From Armigeres subalbatus (Eukaryota; Arthropoda; Insecta; Diptera; Culicidae): a DNA stretch of 64,000 nt. The position numbers and the translations under genes were made by a program. Below the pieces are notes generated by a model. The model saw only the letters and a program-made list of their open reading frames with translations, did no database searches and had not been told where the DNA came from. The DNA is taken from NCBI RefSeq assembly GCF_024139115.2, contig NC_085141.1, forward strand, positions 403,027,612 through 403,091,611, given 5' to 3'. Of the stretch, positions 20,234 through 31,520 are shown in pieces; position 1 is the stretch's first letter, and each line of letters begins with the position of its first letter.

Positions 20234-20451
20234 TAAAACATAAAACATAAAACATAAAACATAAAACATAAAACATAAAACATAAAACATAAAACATAAA
20301 ACATAAAACATAAAACATAAAACATAAAACATAAAACATAAAACATAAAACATAAAACATAAAACATAAAACATAAAACATAAAACATAAAACATAAAAC
20401 ATAAAACATAAAACATAAAACATAAAACATAAAACATAAAACATAAAACAT
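20234..20451. repeat. (CATAAAA)n heptanucleotide array, ~31 copies
   Basis: A nearly perfect 7-bp tandem repeat over about 218 bp. Since 7 is not a multiple of 3 and the unit has no stop on the minus strand, all three minus frames read as endless FYVLCFM, giving false open frames. Confidence 0.98.
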
Positions 20452-20756
20452 GGAATTTCAAAGATTTTTCCAAGGAAGTTTAAATAAAATTACTGTAGGG
20501 ACACGGCAGGTATTTCCGTCCATCGTAGGGGCTAAAACCAACGAAAGCAACGTACATTTCCTAGAACTCCACTATAGCAGAACGTTTCTCCTGAGCTTAC
20601 GATTCGGTACGTACGAGTATTACAAAAAAGCGTCTCTTTTATTGGTTTTCGAGACTATGACGAACAGACGAAAATACTCTCCGTGTCCCTACAAATTAAA
20701 AGAGGGAGTTCGACAACATTTCTTTCGAAAGTTCTGAATATATTTCTGTTATTATT

Positions 20757-21440
20757 ATTTATTTATTCAGACTAAGGCCAAACTGGCCTGTGCGGTATAT
20801 AAGAGTCTCCTCCATTCGGCTCGGTCCATGGCTACACGTCGCCAACCACGCAGTCTACGGAGGGTCCGCAAGTCATCTTCCACCCACTGCGCACCTCGCC
20901 TTCTTGTGCCCGTCGGAACGTTGTCGAGAACCATTTTCACCGGGTTACTGTCCGACATTCTGGCTACGTGCCCGGCCCACCGCAGTCGTCCGATTTTCGT
21001 GGTGTGAACGATGGATGGTTCTCCCAGCAGCTCATGCAACTCGTGTTTCATTCGCCTCCTCCACGTACCGTCCGCCATCTGCATCCCACCATAGATGGTA
21101 CGAAGCACTTTCCTTTCGACTCCAAGTGCGCGTTGGTCCTCCACGAGCATCGTCCAGGTCTCTTGTCCGTTATAATAACTATGTCGTCGGCGAAGCCAAA
21201 TAGCTGGACGGACTCATTGGAAATTGTACCACTCGTGGTAATCCCTTCTCTTCGTATTACCCCGTTCCAAAGCGATGTTGAATAGCAGAAACGAAAGACC
21301 GTCACCTTGCCTTAATACTCTGCGCGTTTCGAAGGGACTCGAGAATGCCCCTGAAACTCGAACTACGCACATCACCCGATCCATCGTCGCTTTGATCAAC
21401 CGTGTCAGTTTATCCGAAAATCCGTGTTCGTGCATTAGCT
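20757..21440 (-). pseudogene. RTE-like LINE, 3' part (RT C-terminus)
   Basis: Minus strand: RLIKATMDRVMCVVRVSGAF (RT), then FADDIVII, then RKVLRTIYGGMQMADGTWRR, GRLRWAGHVARMSDSNPVKM and RGWRRVAMDRAEWRRLL, with a 3' end at TTATTTATTTATTC (20757). It is the same family as 51541-54190. Frames shift at about 21050 and 21220. A part that normally lies between FADD and the C-terminal region is missing. Confidence 0.85.
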
Positions 21441-21589
21441 ACCATAGCTGGTCTTTTTATTCGTCGCCTAGGTCTTTGCCGATTATATCGAGTTGCATTA
21501 TCTCTTATATTGTTCGTAATTATTGGTTTTCTAGGCGGCTTATTCTGCCTGCGCAAACCTCCTGTCTCGTCGGAGGGCCGTCGTGTCAG

Positions 21590-21803
21590 GGCTGTTTAGC
21601 GTTTATTAACTGCGAGCTTTCTAAGCCAGGTTACCATTTTTGCATTCGTATATCATGAGGCTAACACGATGATACTTTTATGCCCAAGGAAGTCGAGGCA
21701 ATTTCCAATCCGAAAATTCCCTAGACCGGCACCGGGAATCGAACCCAGCCACCCTCAGCATGGTCTTGCTTTGTAGCCGCGCGTCTTACCGCACGGCTAA
21801 GGG
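21590..21803 (-). mobile_element. Feilai-type SINE, second copy
   Basis: Inverse of the SINE at 6849: CCGGGAATCGAACCCAGCC (B box), GCATGGTCTTGCTTTGTAGC and CCGCGCGTCTTACCGCAC (A-box side). The 3' part beyond GTTATTAACTGCGAG differs from the first copy, so it is truncated or of another subfamily. Confidence 0.8.
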
Positions 21804-21826
21804 TGAAGCCAGAGTAAACGCGACGT

Positions 21827-21914
21827 GCGATGCGACGCGACGCGACAGTGCAATTTGACAGCCTGTTGATAATGATTGTTATTCTTTTACGTGAGTCGCG
21901 TCGCGTCGCATCGC
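21827..21914. repeat. CpG-rich palindromic element
   Basis: GCGATGCGACGCGACGCGAC (21827) and its inverse GTCGCGTCGCGTCGCATCGC (ending about 21914) flank about 50 bp of AT-rich DNA. It looks like the stems of a small MITE; the ends beyond the stems are not defined. Confidence 0.65.
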
Positions 21915-22344
21915 GGAGGGCCCCTGCTTATATGTATTAAATGGCACGTTTGATATAGGCGGAAATCAAACCTTCGTAGATGGAAGTCTCATTTATGAAA
22001 TAGAAATTTGAAATTGGCTTCAAGTGTTGATAAATCGCCGAGAATTGTAACAGCGACATTGATTTTAGTTCAGAAATCAAGAAAAGGAGTCCAAATGAAG
22101 TTGGTTACGCTTTAGCTTCCCGAATAAGTTCTATATCGTAACAGCTTGTGAAAAATGTCTATCAATGTTCATATTTCCCTTTGGATTCACTTTGCCACTT
22201 TATAGAAAGTGCTAGGAGTAAGTGAGATATTCCTCTTAGCTTATTGCGCATGAACCCTGATAATGATTCTTGCTAGCACTTAGAGTTTAGGACAATAACT
22301 TGTTGCGAGTTGTGTTTACTCTGATAATTGAAATATTTTATTGG

Positions 22345-22640
22345 TCAGTTCTACTGATAATCGGACGATAATAGAAAATCATCAGATTGAAAACCGCCCT
22401 AGCGAACAAGTATGAAACGATAGAGTGTAAATAGGGGGCATGGAGACCATCTATTGAACAGCACATCAATCGAAGCGTGAATCTTTTTGACTAACGTCCT
22501 GTTCGTGGACGGCTTGGATAGTCGTATGGAAACCACCTTTCACACTCTATCGTTCCATACTTCATACGGCTTTCAATCTGATGATTTTCAATTATCTTTC
22601 GATAATCAACTCCCTCATACTTTGAGTAGAACTGACCGAT
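22345..22640. mobile_element. Diverged foldback element
   Basis: GGTCAGTTCTACT, GAAAATCATCAGATTGAAA and GAACGATAGAGTGT-type blocks of the left part recur inverted, in mirrored order, at about 22540-22640. Arms are about 85-100 bp with indels and the spacer is about 110 bp. Confidence 0.6.
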
Positions 22641-22964
22641 AAAGCCGATAAACGAATCATTCTTTACTCTGATATTTATAAGAGAAGACATTTTCGTTGT
22701 CGTTGGCAATAGTTTAGTTTTACATTCGCTGTTCTTGTTTGGCAGAAAGTTCAAATAAAGTAGCTGGTTGGCATTTCAAAGCTATCAAACAGAATTATGG
22801 CTTATGTTCCTACTTCACTAGCTTTCCCAAAAGATCCTCAAATATGAACCGTTCATAAGGATTGTCCCAGCAATTTAAAATACGTGCAGATTTTGTGAGT
22901 TATGTTCTTGATCGGGACTCAAAATTTGACATTCGGAACGTTGAATATTGTAAATACCGCCAAC

Positions 22965-23693
22965 GGGGGTGTCATTGGGCCAAAATGTAGTATGCTCCAA
23001 GAAAATGTTACAAAGCTCTAGTAGTTAACATTGGAATCAAGTTTTTATTAGTTTGGTACAAGCTTGAATAATAAATTTACCGCTGTGTGGGAAAAAAATA
23101 ATGAATTATGGAAATTCTTCAAAGTTATATGTTGTTCAAAATTGGCCCATTCTCACCCCGCACAGGGGGTGACATTGGGCCAAATGAAATAGTTCAGCGG
23201 TGACGATGGAACGATTCAATCGTTCATTCAAAATAATTGCCTACATTACGGCTCTTACCAACTATGTATGGCAAATCAACTGAAGGCTTGGCCCAATCTC
23301 ACCCCTTTTTTTGCGTGCATTGCTCGTTGCTACGAAAAACCAGAACCGTTATATAAATATTAATATAATTCTATAAAACAACAACAGATTATCGTAACAT
23401 GACAACCAGGTATCCATCGATCTAAATATTAGTTATGAAATAGATTTGTGGGACATTACTGAAACTATTTTAATACGGATTCATTTGCTCAATAGTTTTA
23501 CATTCAAATTCATTATCGTACGAGGACAATTAGTTCTTGGAATTTGTTTTGTGATTTCCTAGATATGAAATTTAATATAATTTCGAACCGTTTGAAGTTG
23601 TCATCGAAAATCGTAACAGTTTCTGAGATATTAGGAGTGGAAACATTTTTCGTTTTTGGCCCAATCTTACCACCTAGGCCCAATGTCACCCCG
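22965..23693. mobile_element. Inverted-repeat DNA element (GGGGTGNCATTGGGCC ends)
   Basis: GGGGGTGTCATTGGGCCAAA at the left and GGCCCAATGTCACCCCG at the right are inverse. Internal copies of the same motif occur at 23165 (GGGGGTGACATTGGGCCAAA) and, inverted, at 23290 and 23660, so the element is a cluster of sub-terminal repeats. No transposase frame and no clear target duplication. Confidence 0.55.
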
Positions 23694-24082
23694 AACGACG
23701 GTACCGAAAAGATTCCACAGCCAACATCTGGACTAGTAAATTTGACAAGAAGTACTCGATTCCAAATTCATGAGTTACCGATGGAAAACAATTTTGATGC
23801 TGCGGTAGCATTGTCAGAAGTGATAATATTATTGAAAAGAACTTATGAACCGAACTATAAGCCCCATTGTAGAGTTTTGGTTTCACTTTGAATGTCGACC
23901 AAGCTGCAAATTCGAAACAATTAAAAAATCATCAAAAGTGGATGTAATTTTAACAATGTTATTATTCTACCATACTGTTAAAAAATTAATCTACTCTTAC
24001 AAAATCAACTCGACCAATATTTTTCCATCCGACGCTAATCCTTCTCATTACGTTCTCCCATTTCCATATCCATCCAATACAG

Positions 24083-24204
24083 ATGCTGTGGTACCAGAAC
24101 TCGTTCCTTTTGGATCCCACCGACCGGCGTGCCATGTACTCCAAGGGCGACAAATACACGCTGAACATTCGCAACTTTCAGCAGTCCGACTTTGGCAACT
24201 ACAG
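24083..24204 (+). CDS. Ig-superfamily adhesion protein, exon with second half of the Ig domain
   Basis: Acceptor ATCCAATACAG ends at 24082 and donor GTAAGT starts at 24205. In phase 0 it reads MLWYQNSFLLDPTDRRAMYS, then KGDKYTLNIRNFQQSDFGNY, and leaves AG for a Ser completed by the next exon. WYQN carries the invariant core Trp, YTLNI the E strand, and DFGNYSC the D-x-G-x-Y-x-C motif whose Cys comes from the next exon. The pattern is that of the third Ig domain in lachesin/klingon-like proteins. Joined to the exon at 6030 by phase, it completes the strands of one C2-type Ig fold. NYS is a possible glycosylation site. Highly confident as a real exon. Confidence 0.92.
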
Positions 24205-27200
24205 GTAAGTGCTTCGGAAGCACCTGCTGCTTTCATCAAACTCATCGTCGCCATGACTTAATTTGCAGCCGAGCTGCTACCACAGTTGCAATCAAATAAT
24301 GTGCTGCTGGTTGGACAGCCCCGTACTTTCAAGTGGAGACCAGCTTATGCTTCTAGGACTGATTAGAGGGTGGCTGTAAAGACCACCTGACAGATGTACT
24401 TTTGAACACTTGAAGCTGATTAGAATAAATCTATTTTTGATTGTCGACTTTTTTAATTACCAGAGGTTTGAACCAATCGATTTGTGATTTAACAATGCTA
24501 AACAGTTTACTTTTTGTACACTTCAGTTTTGCAGCTTTGTGCTCACTGTGTACTTTAATATTTCTGAACACTGATGGATGAATGCGAAAAAGGTTTGCTT
24601 GGTTTAGAACTTTGCCTTGGGCTAACCTTTTTTGTATTTAATCATCATGCCTAGAGGCGTCAAGAAATGTCCAGCAATTCCATTGTTAATTATGAGATTC
24701 ATCTTCAACAAAAATTATGAGGAAAAAGACATGGTTTGAGAATAAAATAATAAAATAAAAGCACATCCTCTTTAAAAAAAAGTTTTCCAATATGTGTATC
24801 CATTCAAACAGCCAGTTGAAAATGAGTTTTTCAAGAAACATTTTAAACGATCGGTTTGCTTCCCTTATCCCGTAAAACTTTCTCGTTCGTTTGGGACTCC
24901 TCTGCTATCATTTAAACTAGCAATTCTAATTGACGAACGCTTCTCATTTCCCCCGCAGTTGACAATATCGCCTGCGTAGATGCTGATTCATTTTCTCCTA
25001 CCAGCAAACTTCTTCGACAAAGATGAACTTCCTTAAATAGCGCTTTCCACCGTATCGTCGTCGATTGCCAGCGCCTATCAGAGGTGGTTCCCCCCTTTCG
25101 TTCGTCAAATGTAATTCCCACATTCTCATCATTCCCAGAATCCCAACTCCTGGTTGGGTTTCGGTTTCCGTTACGGCTTTGCTTGAGCGACGGTTCAATT
25201 CATCCACTCATTATCATCGCCATCATCTTGGCATCCTTCCGTACTGCCAACTTCAGTGCTTCATCATGATCCGGCCTTTCCGTGCTGCTCAAGGCCGGTA
25301 CGGGGCGGCGGCAGAAGGTACAACTGCTCCATCTTCATCGTCGTCATTAAAACTTTTCCGCAGAGAGCCTGGGAAAAGTTTGCTGTAAAATCTGAACCGC
25401 AGGGAAAATTAGTGTTGGCTTTCTTGAAATTGCTGCGAAATGATGAGTGCCCCCTTTTTGCTAGAGGATGGAACAGAAGGACGGCCGACTGCTATTATGT
25501 GCTGACTTTGCGACTAAATTGGTGGGTGTACAGATTTGTTCTCTCCCCTGGAGGATTTTTGCTGCCGTGTTGATGGTGCCTCGGAGATATGACGCTGAAG
25601 TACAGTAAATGGAATATACCTAAGTTTTGCTTGATGATGTTTTGATTAAGAGAAGTGAATCAAACAGTAGCACGGAAGCACAGAAACTTGAAATATAATC
25701 AAATGGTTTTTAAAATAATTCATATCTACATTAGTTTTAAGAAAGATTGAAAAATTTGATAGCTTTTTAGTGAAATGTGTTGCATTGTCATGCGTAGCCT
25801 GTAAATACTACGTACTAAAAAATAACGGTAAACAAAACGCTAACAAACTGAGTGAACTTCGGATGTTTGTAAAAATCGAGTAGATCCCGATCATGTGTAG
25901 TTCTGTCACGAAATTATAAAAATTAAATTGATTTAATATTCGTTCAACTTGTGTTACAAAAAAGGCATTCCCAAGGAATCAACGTCTTCCTGAAATTTCG
26001 TTATCGCTGACTAGCCATCAAAATCTAATAACATCACCACGGAACCCCACCCCAACCATTCAATTCTGACAAAATTTACCATTTATCGATTTTCGCACGC
26101 CTCCAATTGCAGCAGCAAAGCACGACGGCTAGCGCGCAGACAGGCTGCAAATCCGCCACCCCGACCTCGGAGATTTACGACGTGCTCCAGCATGCTTCAC
26201 TCCGGCGGCCGATCCGGATTATCCGCAAATTGAGAATTCATATCGACGTTAATGATACTTATTACACTTGAATGGTGCTGTAAATCCAGTTCATTTCACG
26301 CCCCGTGCTTCCTTTCAGGATCGGCTTACACACCCTCCGAGCCCCAAGCCAATTGAGTTCCGTTTTGCTTGCGCCTTTGACTGCACCACTACATCCTGAT
26401 GATTCGCGTCCTGGATGGTGTTCTACGCCTAGGAGACGGCTTTCAATGAATGGCAGCGGATGATTTATGAGCAGAAAAAGTTGAATTGAAATTTACATGA
26501 TTACGCTAAGTACTATCATAAAGACGGTTCGTGTTGGGGAGCAAAAAAGCCGGTTGTCGGAACCGAGCCATCATGATAATGCCTGCTGCTCCGGCCAACA
26601 ACTCCAGCTCAAGCGGGATCGGCTTCCGTGATGGGAATTATAAAGGGAAATCTGGGGGGGTGAGGGCGAAACGACTGCACCATTCATCCATCCGAAGCCG
26701 GCAAACTATAAGAAGATAATAAATCCTTATTTCCGTGTGATTTATTGTGAAGAAAATTGAAAGTTGCGAACACAAAAGTGGAAGTAAGTTTGCCATCCAG
26801 TCCGTTGTGCCGTCGCAGGATAGTTGATAGTGCTGCGAAAGGTACACGAGGTGTGACAAGTGGAACCGAGGTTTTATCAAGACCACTGAATTTGTGATAG
26901 GCCAACTTACTATACTGAGAGTTGAGACACGTAGGATAATAAACTCATTCGGAGAGGTTGTCTTCTGTTTGCACGCAAGTGATAAGAAGCTTATAATCCT
27001 GAGCGGGGCTACCGGATGTGCCATTGGTGGGAGAGGGGTGAACTAATCTTTCAGTAAGAATGATGATCGGTCTTGGGCTCGGTACTTAATTTACTTTGTT
27101 AGTTCAAGATACGTAGGCCGAAGTATTTACCAATACAATATTCATTTTTTTCTCTTTCATCCAAAGCCTAGTTTCCTTTTTACAGGTTGTTTGACACTGT

Positions 27201-27345
27201 AAAATTGGTATCACCACTGTAAGAAAACATTGTACCTTCTGTAGTACACTCTATTTTTACGTCATGACGTAAAAAGATTTTTTGCTAAAATGTCTAGTAT
27301 TTCACTTAATTAATTGATCGTTGGATGCTTTTAAATACATTTGCG
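24205..27345. other. Intron sequence, no repeat recognised
   Basis: About 3.1 kb of unique-looking intron with moderately GC-rich patches near 25050-25600 and 26100-26450. Short open frames across it have no family resemblance. An AG-preceded stretch at 26110 has coding-like composition but no donor that I trust and does not fit the exon phases. Confidence 0.45.
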
Positions 27346-27349
27346 TTTC

Positions 27350-28024
27350 ACATCAGGTATTTTAAGATCTCTCAAAATCCAGGCATATGAGATGTTATAA
27401 GATCTCCAAATTGACCTGGAGTTTGAATCAAATGTTCTAATGAATCAACCACGGCTTCCATGGTGCCCCAGCCGCGGCATCAACCCAATTATGTCCTCCG
27501 ATTATTTATCGTTCATTTATGTCTCAAATCCAGGCATATGAGATGTTTTAAGATTTCCAAATTGTCCTGGAGTTTGAATCAGAACCAATCAGAACCAAGG
27601 CATCCATGATGTCCACAGCCGCGGCGTCAACCCATTTTTTTCGTCTGAGTATTAGTCTTTCACTTGCGGCTCAAAGTTTAGTATGCAAGATGTTGTAAAA
27701 TCTCCCAATTGTTATGGAGTTTGAATCAAATGGTCTACCGAATCAACCAAAGCTTCCACGATGTCCTCAGCCGCGGTGTTAACTTAATTTTGTCTTCAGA
27801 CTTATGCAGGCATATGAGAGGTTATAGAATCTCCAAATTGTCCTGCAGTTTAAATCAAATGGTCTATTGAATCACCCAAAGCCTTCATGATGTCCTAAGC
27901 CGTGGTATCAACTCAATTATGTTCTCCGAGTATTTGTCTTTCACTTGCGTCTCAAAACAAAACATATGAGGTGTTGTAAGATGTCCAAATTGTTCTGGAG
28001 TTTGAATCAAATTGTCTACCGAAT
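27350..28024 (+). repeat. ~150-bp satellite, array 1a
   Basis: Five diverged monomers mark themselves by CAGGCATATGAGATGTT at about 27382, 27532, 27670, 27808 and 27950, and by CCAGCCGCGGCATCAACCCA between them. Period is roughly 140-154 bp. The array resumes at about 28505 after an insertion. Confidence 0.85.
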
Positions 28025-28030
28025 CAAACA

Positions 28031-28505
28031 AGGGTGCGGATAGCAAAACGATCGCCCGGTCACCGAAATTTTGTTCTGCATTGTGCGGGTGAGTAAGTTA
28101 ATCAGAAAGTGAAATTTTAGTTCGCATCCAGTTGTGTAGTGCGGTCGATAATTAAAATAATTGGCGTTCGTTTGATTGTTTTTGTTTTCAATCCAACTAC
28201 ACGCTTTACACGGCAGACCGTTTACTTGCCATACTCCCCTCCCCATAAATCCAACATCCCAGTGATTTCTCGTGGAAGTGCGGATAACTCGTCGGCTTCT
28301 AGCAAAGCGAGTATCACATCAACAATTTCCTATTCTTTTTTGACCTGCATTTGGACACGGCCGGCGCTGGTATTGCTTAATTTTGGGTCACCAGTTCTTA
28401 CACATTGAAGATGATGTTAGTCCCAAACTTCATCTGTTGGTTCTCTGTGTAATTACAGCTGACCTGGCAATAACGGAGTAGCAACCGTGGGCGGTCAATC
28501 AAACC
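28031..28505. mobile_element. Unclassified ~475-bp insertion in the satellite
   Basis: ACCGAATCAAACA occurs just before and again just after this block (about 28018-28030 and 28502-28515), as a target duplication of 11-13 bp. That length points to retroposition. No poly(A), tRNA-like head or reading frame is clear; the interior is unique in the window. Confidence 0.6.
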
Positions 28506-28775
28506 GAATCAAACAGGGCTTTTACGTTGTCCCCAGCCGCGGTGTCAACCCAATTTTGTCTTTTGAGTATTAGTTTTTCACTTGCGTCTCAATTTTTAGC
28601 ATGTAAGATGTTGTATCAAATGGTCTACCAAATCAACCAAGGCTTCCATGATGTCTTCAGTCGGGGTATCAACTCAATTACATTCCCCGAGTATTTGTCT
28701 TTCACTTGTCTCAAATCAAGCATATGAGGTGTTGTAAGATCTCAAAGTTGTCCGGGAGTTTGGATAGCTTGCGAA
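28506..28775 (+). repeat. ~150-bp satellite, array 1b
   Basis: Continuation of array 1a: CCCAGCCGCGGTGTCAACCC, TCTTTCACTTG and AAGCATATGAGGTGTTGTAA. It decays after about 28775. Confidence 0.8.
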
Positions 28776-28982
28776 TTACGTCTCAAATTCAAAAAAGTTT
28801 TAGCTTATCGAAAGAGCCGAAAAATAGCGTCGTCAATAATCCATCACAGTCGAAAGCAACAATCAATGCGACACAAGATACATACTCATTACTCATGCAA
28901 TGGCGGGCATAGACAAGCTTTCAATTAATAACCCAGGAAATGCTAATAGAATACTGAAAAGCAGACCAAGTTCCAGTTGGAA

Positions 28983-29474
28983 GAATATCGGCACTAACAT
29001 TTCAAAAGGACTAAAATGATTTTGTAAACAAGAGCTTGTCACATCGTCACAAACCATCCTTCCCTTTCCTCAGCATTCGCAAGGACGTGGCCAGGACAGA
29101 TCTCGACTATTGGAGAGTACATTGCTTCCATCTAAGAGTTAGTGATTAGTCCCAAATCAATATCTGTGGTAACGGATGAAAGTGATGCTACTCTCATACA
29201 ATAATCTTGGCTTGTACCACCTACGAATTTGTGCGAACTGCTAAATGCTAATGCTAATGCTAATGCTAAGAGCTTGTCACATCGCTGGTGGGGTAATTTG
29301 AGCCCCCCCCCCCCACAATCCAACACCACTGATGCAAGCACCGAATCCTCTTCTTTCATCAAATGGCGCTGGATTGCGTGGGTGGGCACAAATTAGCACA
29401 CCAGTGACGTGAGAAGCTCTTGTTTACAAAAGCAGTTTCGCCGTTTTGAAATGTTGGTGCCGATATATTGGAGC
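28983..29474. mobile_element. Foldback element with ~65-bp arms
   Basis: ATATCGGCACTAACATTTCA...TTTTGTAAACAAGAGCTTGTCAC on the left recurs inverted on the right as GAAGCTCTTGTTTACAAAAG...TTGAAATGTTGGTGCCGATAT. The interior carries GCTAAT x4 (about 29246-29269), a C13 run (about 29306) and a second AAGAGCTTGTCACATCG copy. No coding capacity. Confidence 0.75.
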
Positions 29475-29599
29475 TTTAAGTGACGGAAACCCCAAGTAAC
29501 CATCAGCATTATATTTCGCTATATGAGCCAGTATAAAGCATGTTTGCACTGTGACAGCGTTATAGTCTCACCTACGAATTTTTTAAATGCTTAGTGTTA

Positions 29600-30490
29600 C
29601 CTGGAAAATCTACTGCTGCGGCGGTAGACCACAAGTTCTGTACTCAAGGACGGTTTAGATAACAGGATGTCCCAAAACTATCTTACCATGTCTCCTGGTC
29701 TTTTTTTATTATCTTTATTAAGGAGACTTTCAGCCCTAGGCTGACTCGTCTCCGGAACTCTCCTGGTCTTCATGAATATGTTATGGATATGATCGAATTC
29801 ATATCCAAACTTCTAGTGACGAGAAAAGCTAGTGTCGTGGCTGTAGATCGCAAGTTCTGAAGTCAAGAACAGTTTGGATGACACAGGATATCCCAAACCC
29901 ATCTAACCATGTCTCCTGATCTCCACAAATAGATTATGGATATAGTTGAATGCATATCCAAGCTTGAAGCGACGAAAAAAGCTAGAGTGGTGACTGTAGA
30001 TCGCAAACTCTGAACTCAAGGGTGGTTTGGATAACTCAGTATGTCCCACAACCATCTAACCATGTCTTCTTGTCCTCTGAAATATGTTATGGACATGGCT
30101 GAATACATATCCAAGCTTCTAGTGCCGAGAAGAAGCTAGTGGCTGTAGATCAAAAATTCTTAACTCAAAGATGGTTTCGATGGCCCAGGATGTTTCAAAA
30201 CCATCTGACCATGTCTTCTGATCTTCATGAATATGTTATGAATATGGTTGAATACATATCTAAAATTGGAGCGACGAAAAAAGCTAGAGTGCTGGCTAAA
30301 GTTCGCAAGTTCTGAATCTAAGAACGGTTTGGATGGCTCAGGACATGTCCCAAAACCATCTGACCATGTGATTGTCAAGAATATGTTACAAACATGTTTG
30401 AATACATAATCAAGCTTGGAGTGACGAAAAGAGCTCGCATGGTAACTGCAAATCGCACGTTCTGGATTCAATGCTAGTTTAAATATATTT
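29600..30490 (+). repeat. ~152-bp satellite, array 2
   Basis: Five to six diverged monomers, marked by GTAGATCGCAAGTTCTGAA at about 29617, 29840, 29993, 30143 and 30295, with CAAAACCATCTGACCATGTC and ATGTTATGGATATGGTTGAA between them. The first interval is longer by one 68-bp retroposon insertion. The family is the same, inverted, as the satellite at 46.9-51.5 kb. Confidence 0.85.
29701..29758 (-). mobile_element. 58-bp retroposon: 3' tip of an unknown LINE
   Basis: Minus strand: GAGACGAGTCAGCCTAGGGC, TGAAAGTCTCCTTAATAAAG, then ATAATAAAAAAA. It is flanked by an exact direct repeat TCTCCTGGTC (29691-29700 and 29759-29768). A near-identical sequence sits at 47092-47155, again bounded by a short duplication. 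It is an extremely 5'-truncated retrotransposition product. Confidence 0.8.
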
Positions 30491-30864
30491 TTCAACTTGT
30501 TTTGTCATTTCTCCATTATTAATCACGAAAACAAATGCAACTCAAATTTGCTGGGTAATACCGCTTAGAGAATTTTGGGCCTGAAAATGTTAAAATAATG
30601 GAATGGCTATTATGTACGTATTATTATTCCCCATTTGATTTACGTATTCCATTTCCTCATGTTCCAGGCGCCTATTATGAACCTCATTTTGTGCTGGTAA
30701 TGGACCCTTTGGGGTGTTCACATTTATGAATTAGTTAATAAGATTAAATATCAGTATCCAGCCAGGATTTGAAGAAATCGCTTTCATTAGATAACGAACA
30801 ATGATAAAAGAGAGGCAAAAACTGTTATAACTAGCCATAAAAACAAGTTTATCAAATAAGTATA
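30491..30864. other. Intron sequence, no recognised feature
   Basis: AT-rich, no repeat or open frame supported. Confidence 0.4.
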
Positions 30865-31073
30865 GGGGAACAGGTGGTAAAACGAACGCGTTAAGCCCTT
30901 GCGTTGAATTAAATATTCAAACGAGGATAATTTGCTAGTTTTACCACTAAGTCCAACAATTTAATTTATATTCTTATTACATTGAACAATTTTTTTGCTA
31001 ACAAACATTGTTTTATATAATTTTTCTTCGGAATAAAAAACATTGAAATTTCGTTTGTATAATAATACTGAAA

Positions 31074-31171
31074 GCGTAACAGCCAAATTTGATTCCTTCT
31101 GATTCTTCGTCTACATATATAGCTATGTATGTGGATGAAGAATCAGAAGCAATAAATTTTGGCTGTTACGC
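31074..31171. repeat. 98-bp near-perfect palindrome
   Basis: GCGTAACAGCCAAATTTGAT and the inverse ending ATAAATTTTGGCTGTTACGC enclose CTTCTGATTCTTCGTCTACA/TGTGGATGAAGAATCAGAAG with almost no loop (centre near 31122). Such a long hairpin could be a small MITE or an inverted duplication. Confidence 0.8.
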
Positions 31172-31520
31172 CCTTTTCAAATGTTGGTCTAGACTTGTAC
31201 AATAATAGTGCGGGTAAAATGAACATCGCTTCCAAAACCCTTTTGAAACATTTAATTTTCATTTTTTAACTATCCAGCACCGTAAATATAATCAATTAAG
31301 ACTACAAGAGCCTTCAAAAAAAATCTGGTACACCTTTTGGAAAGCTCCTAATTATCAAAATAATAAAAAAATTGAAATATCAGTTATTTTGAAATTAAAT
31401 TTAGATATTCAAAGTTTTATCTTGGTTATTTGATATGGTTTATGTCTTGAACTTCCGCTTCACAACAATTTCTATCATAAATTATTGTAAGATTGATACA
31501 AGCATTCATTTTACCTGCAT

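Noticed and set aside
20202..20473. Three overlapping minus-strand proteins of repeated FYVLCFM
   Set aside because: They are translations of the CATAAAA array in all frames; a 7-bp unit without stops opens every frame.
24205..27345. Frames up to about 130 codons at 25065-25573 and 26638-27024
   Set aside because: Open on both strands in the same place, no recognisable domain, no splice signals in phase.
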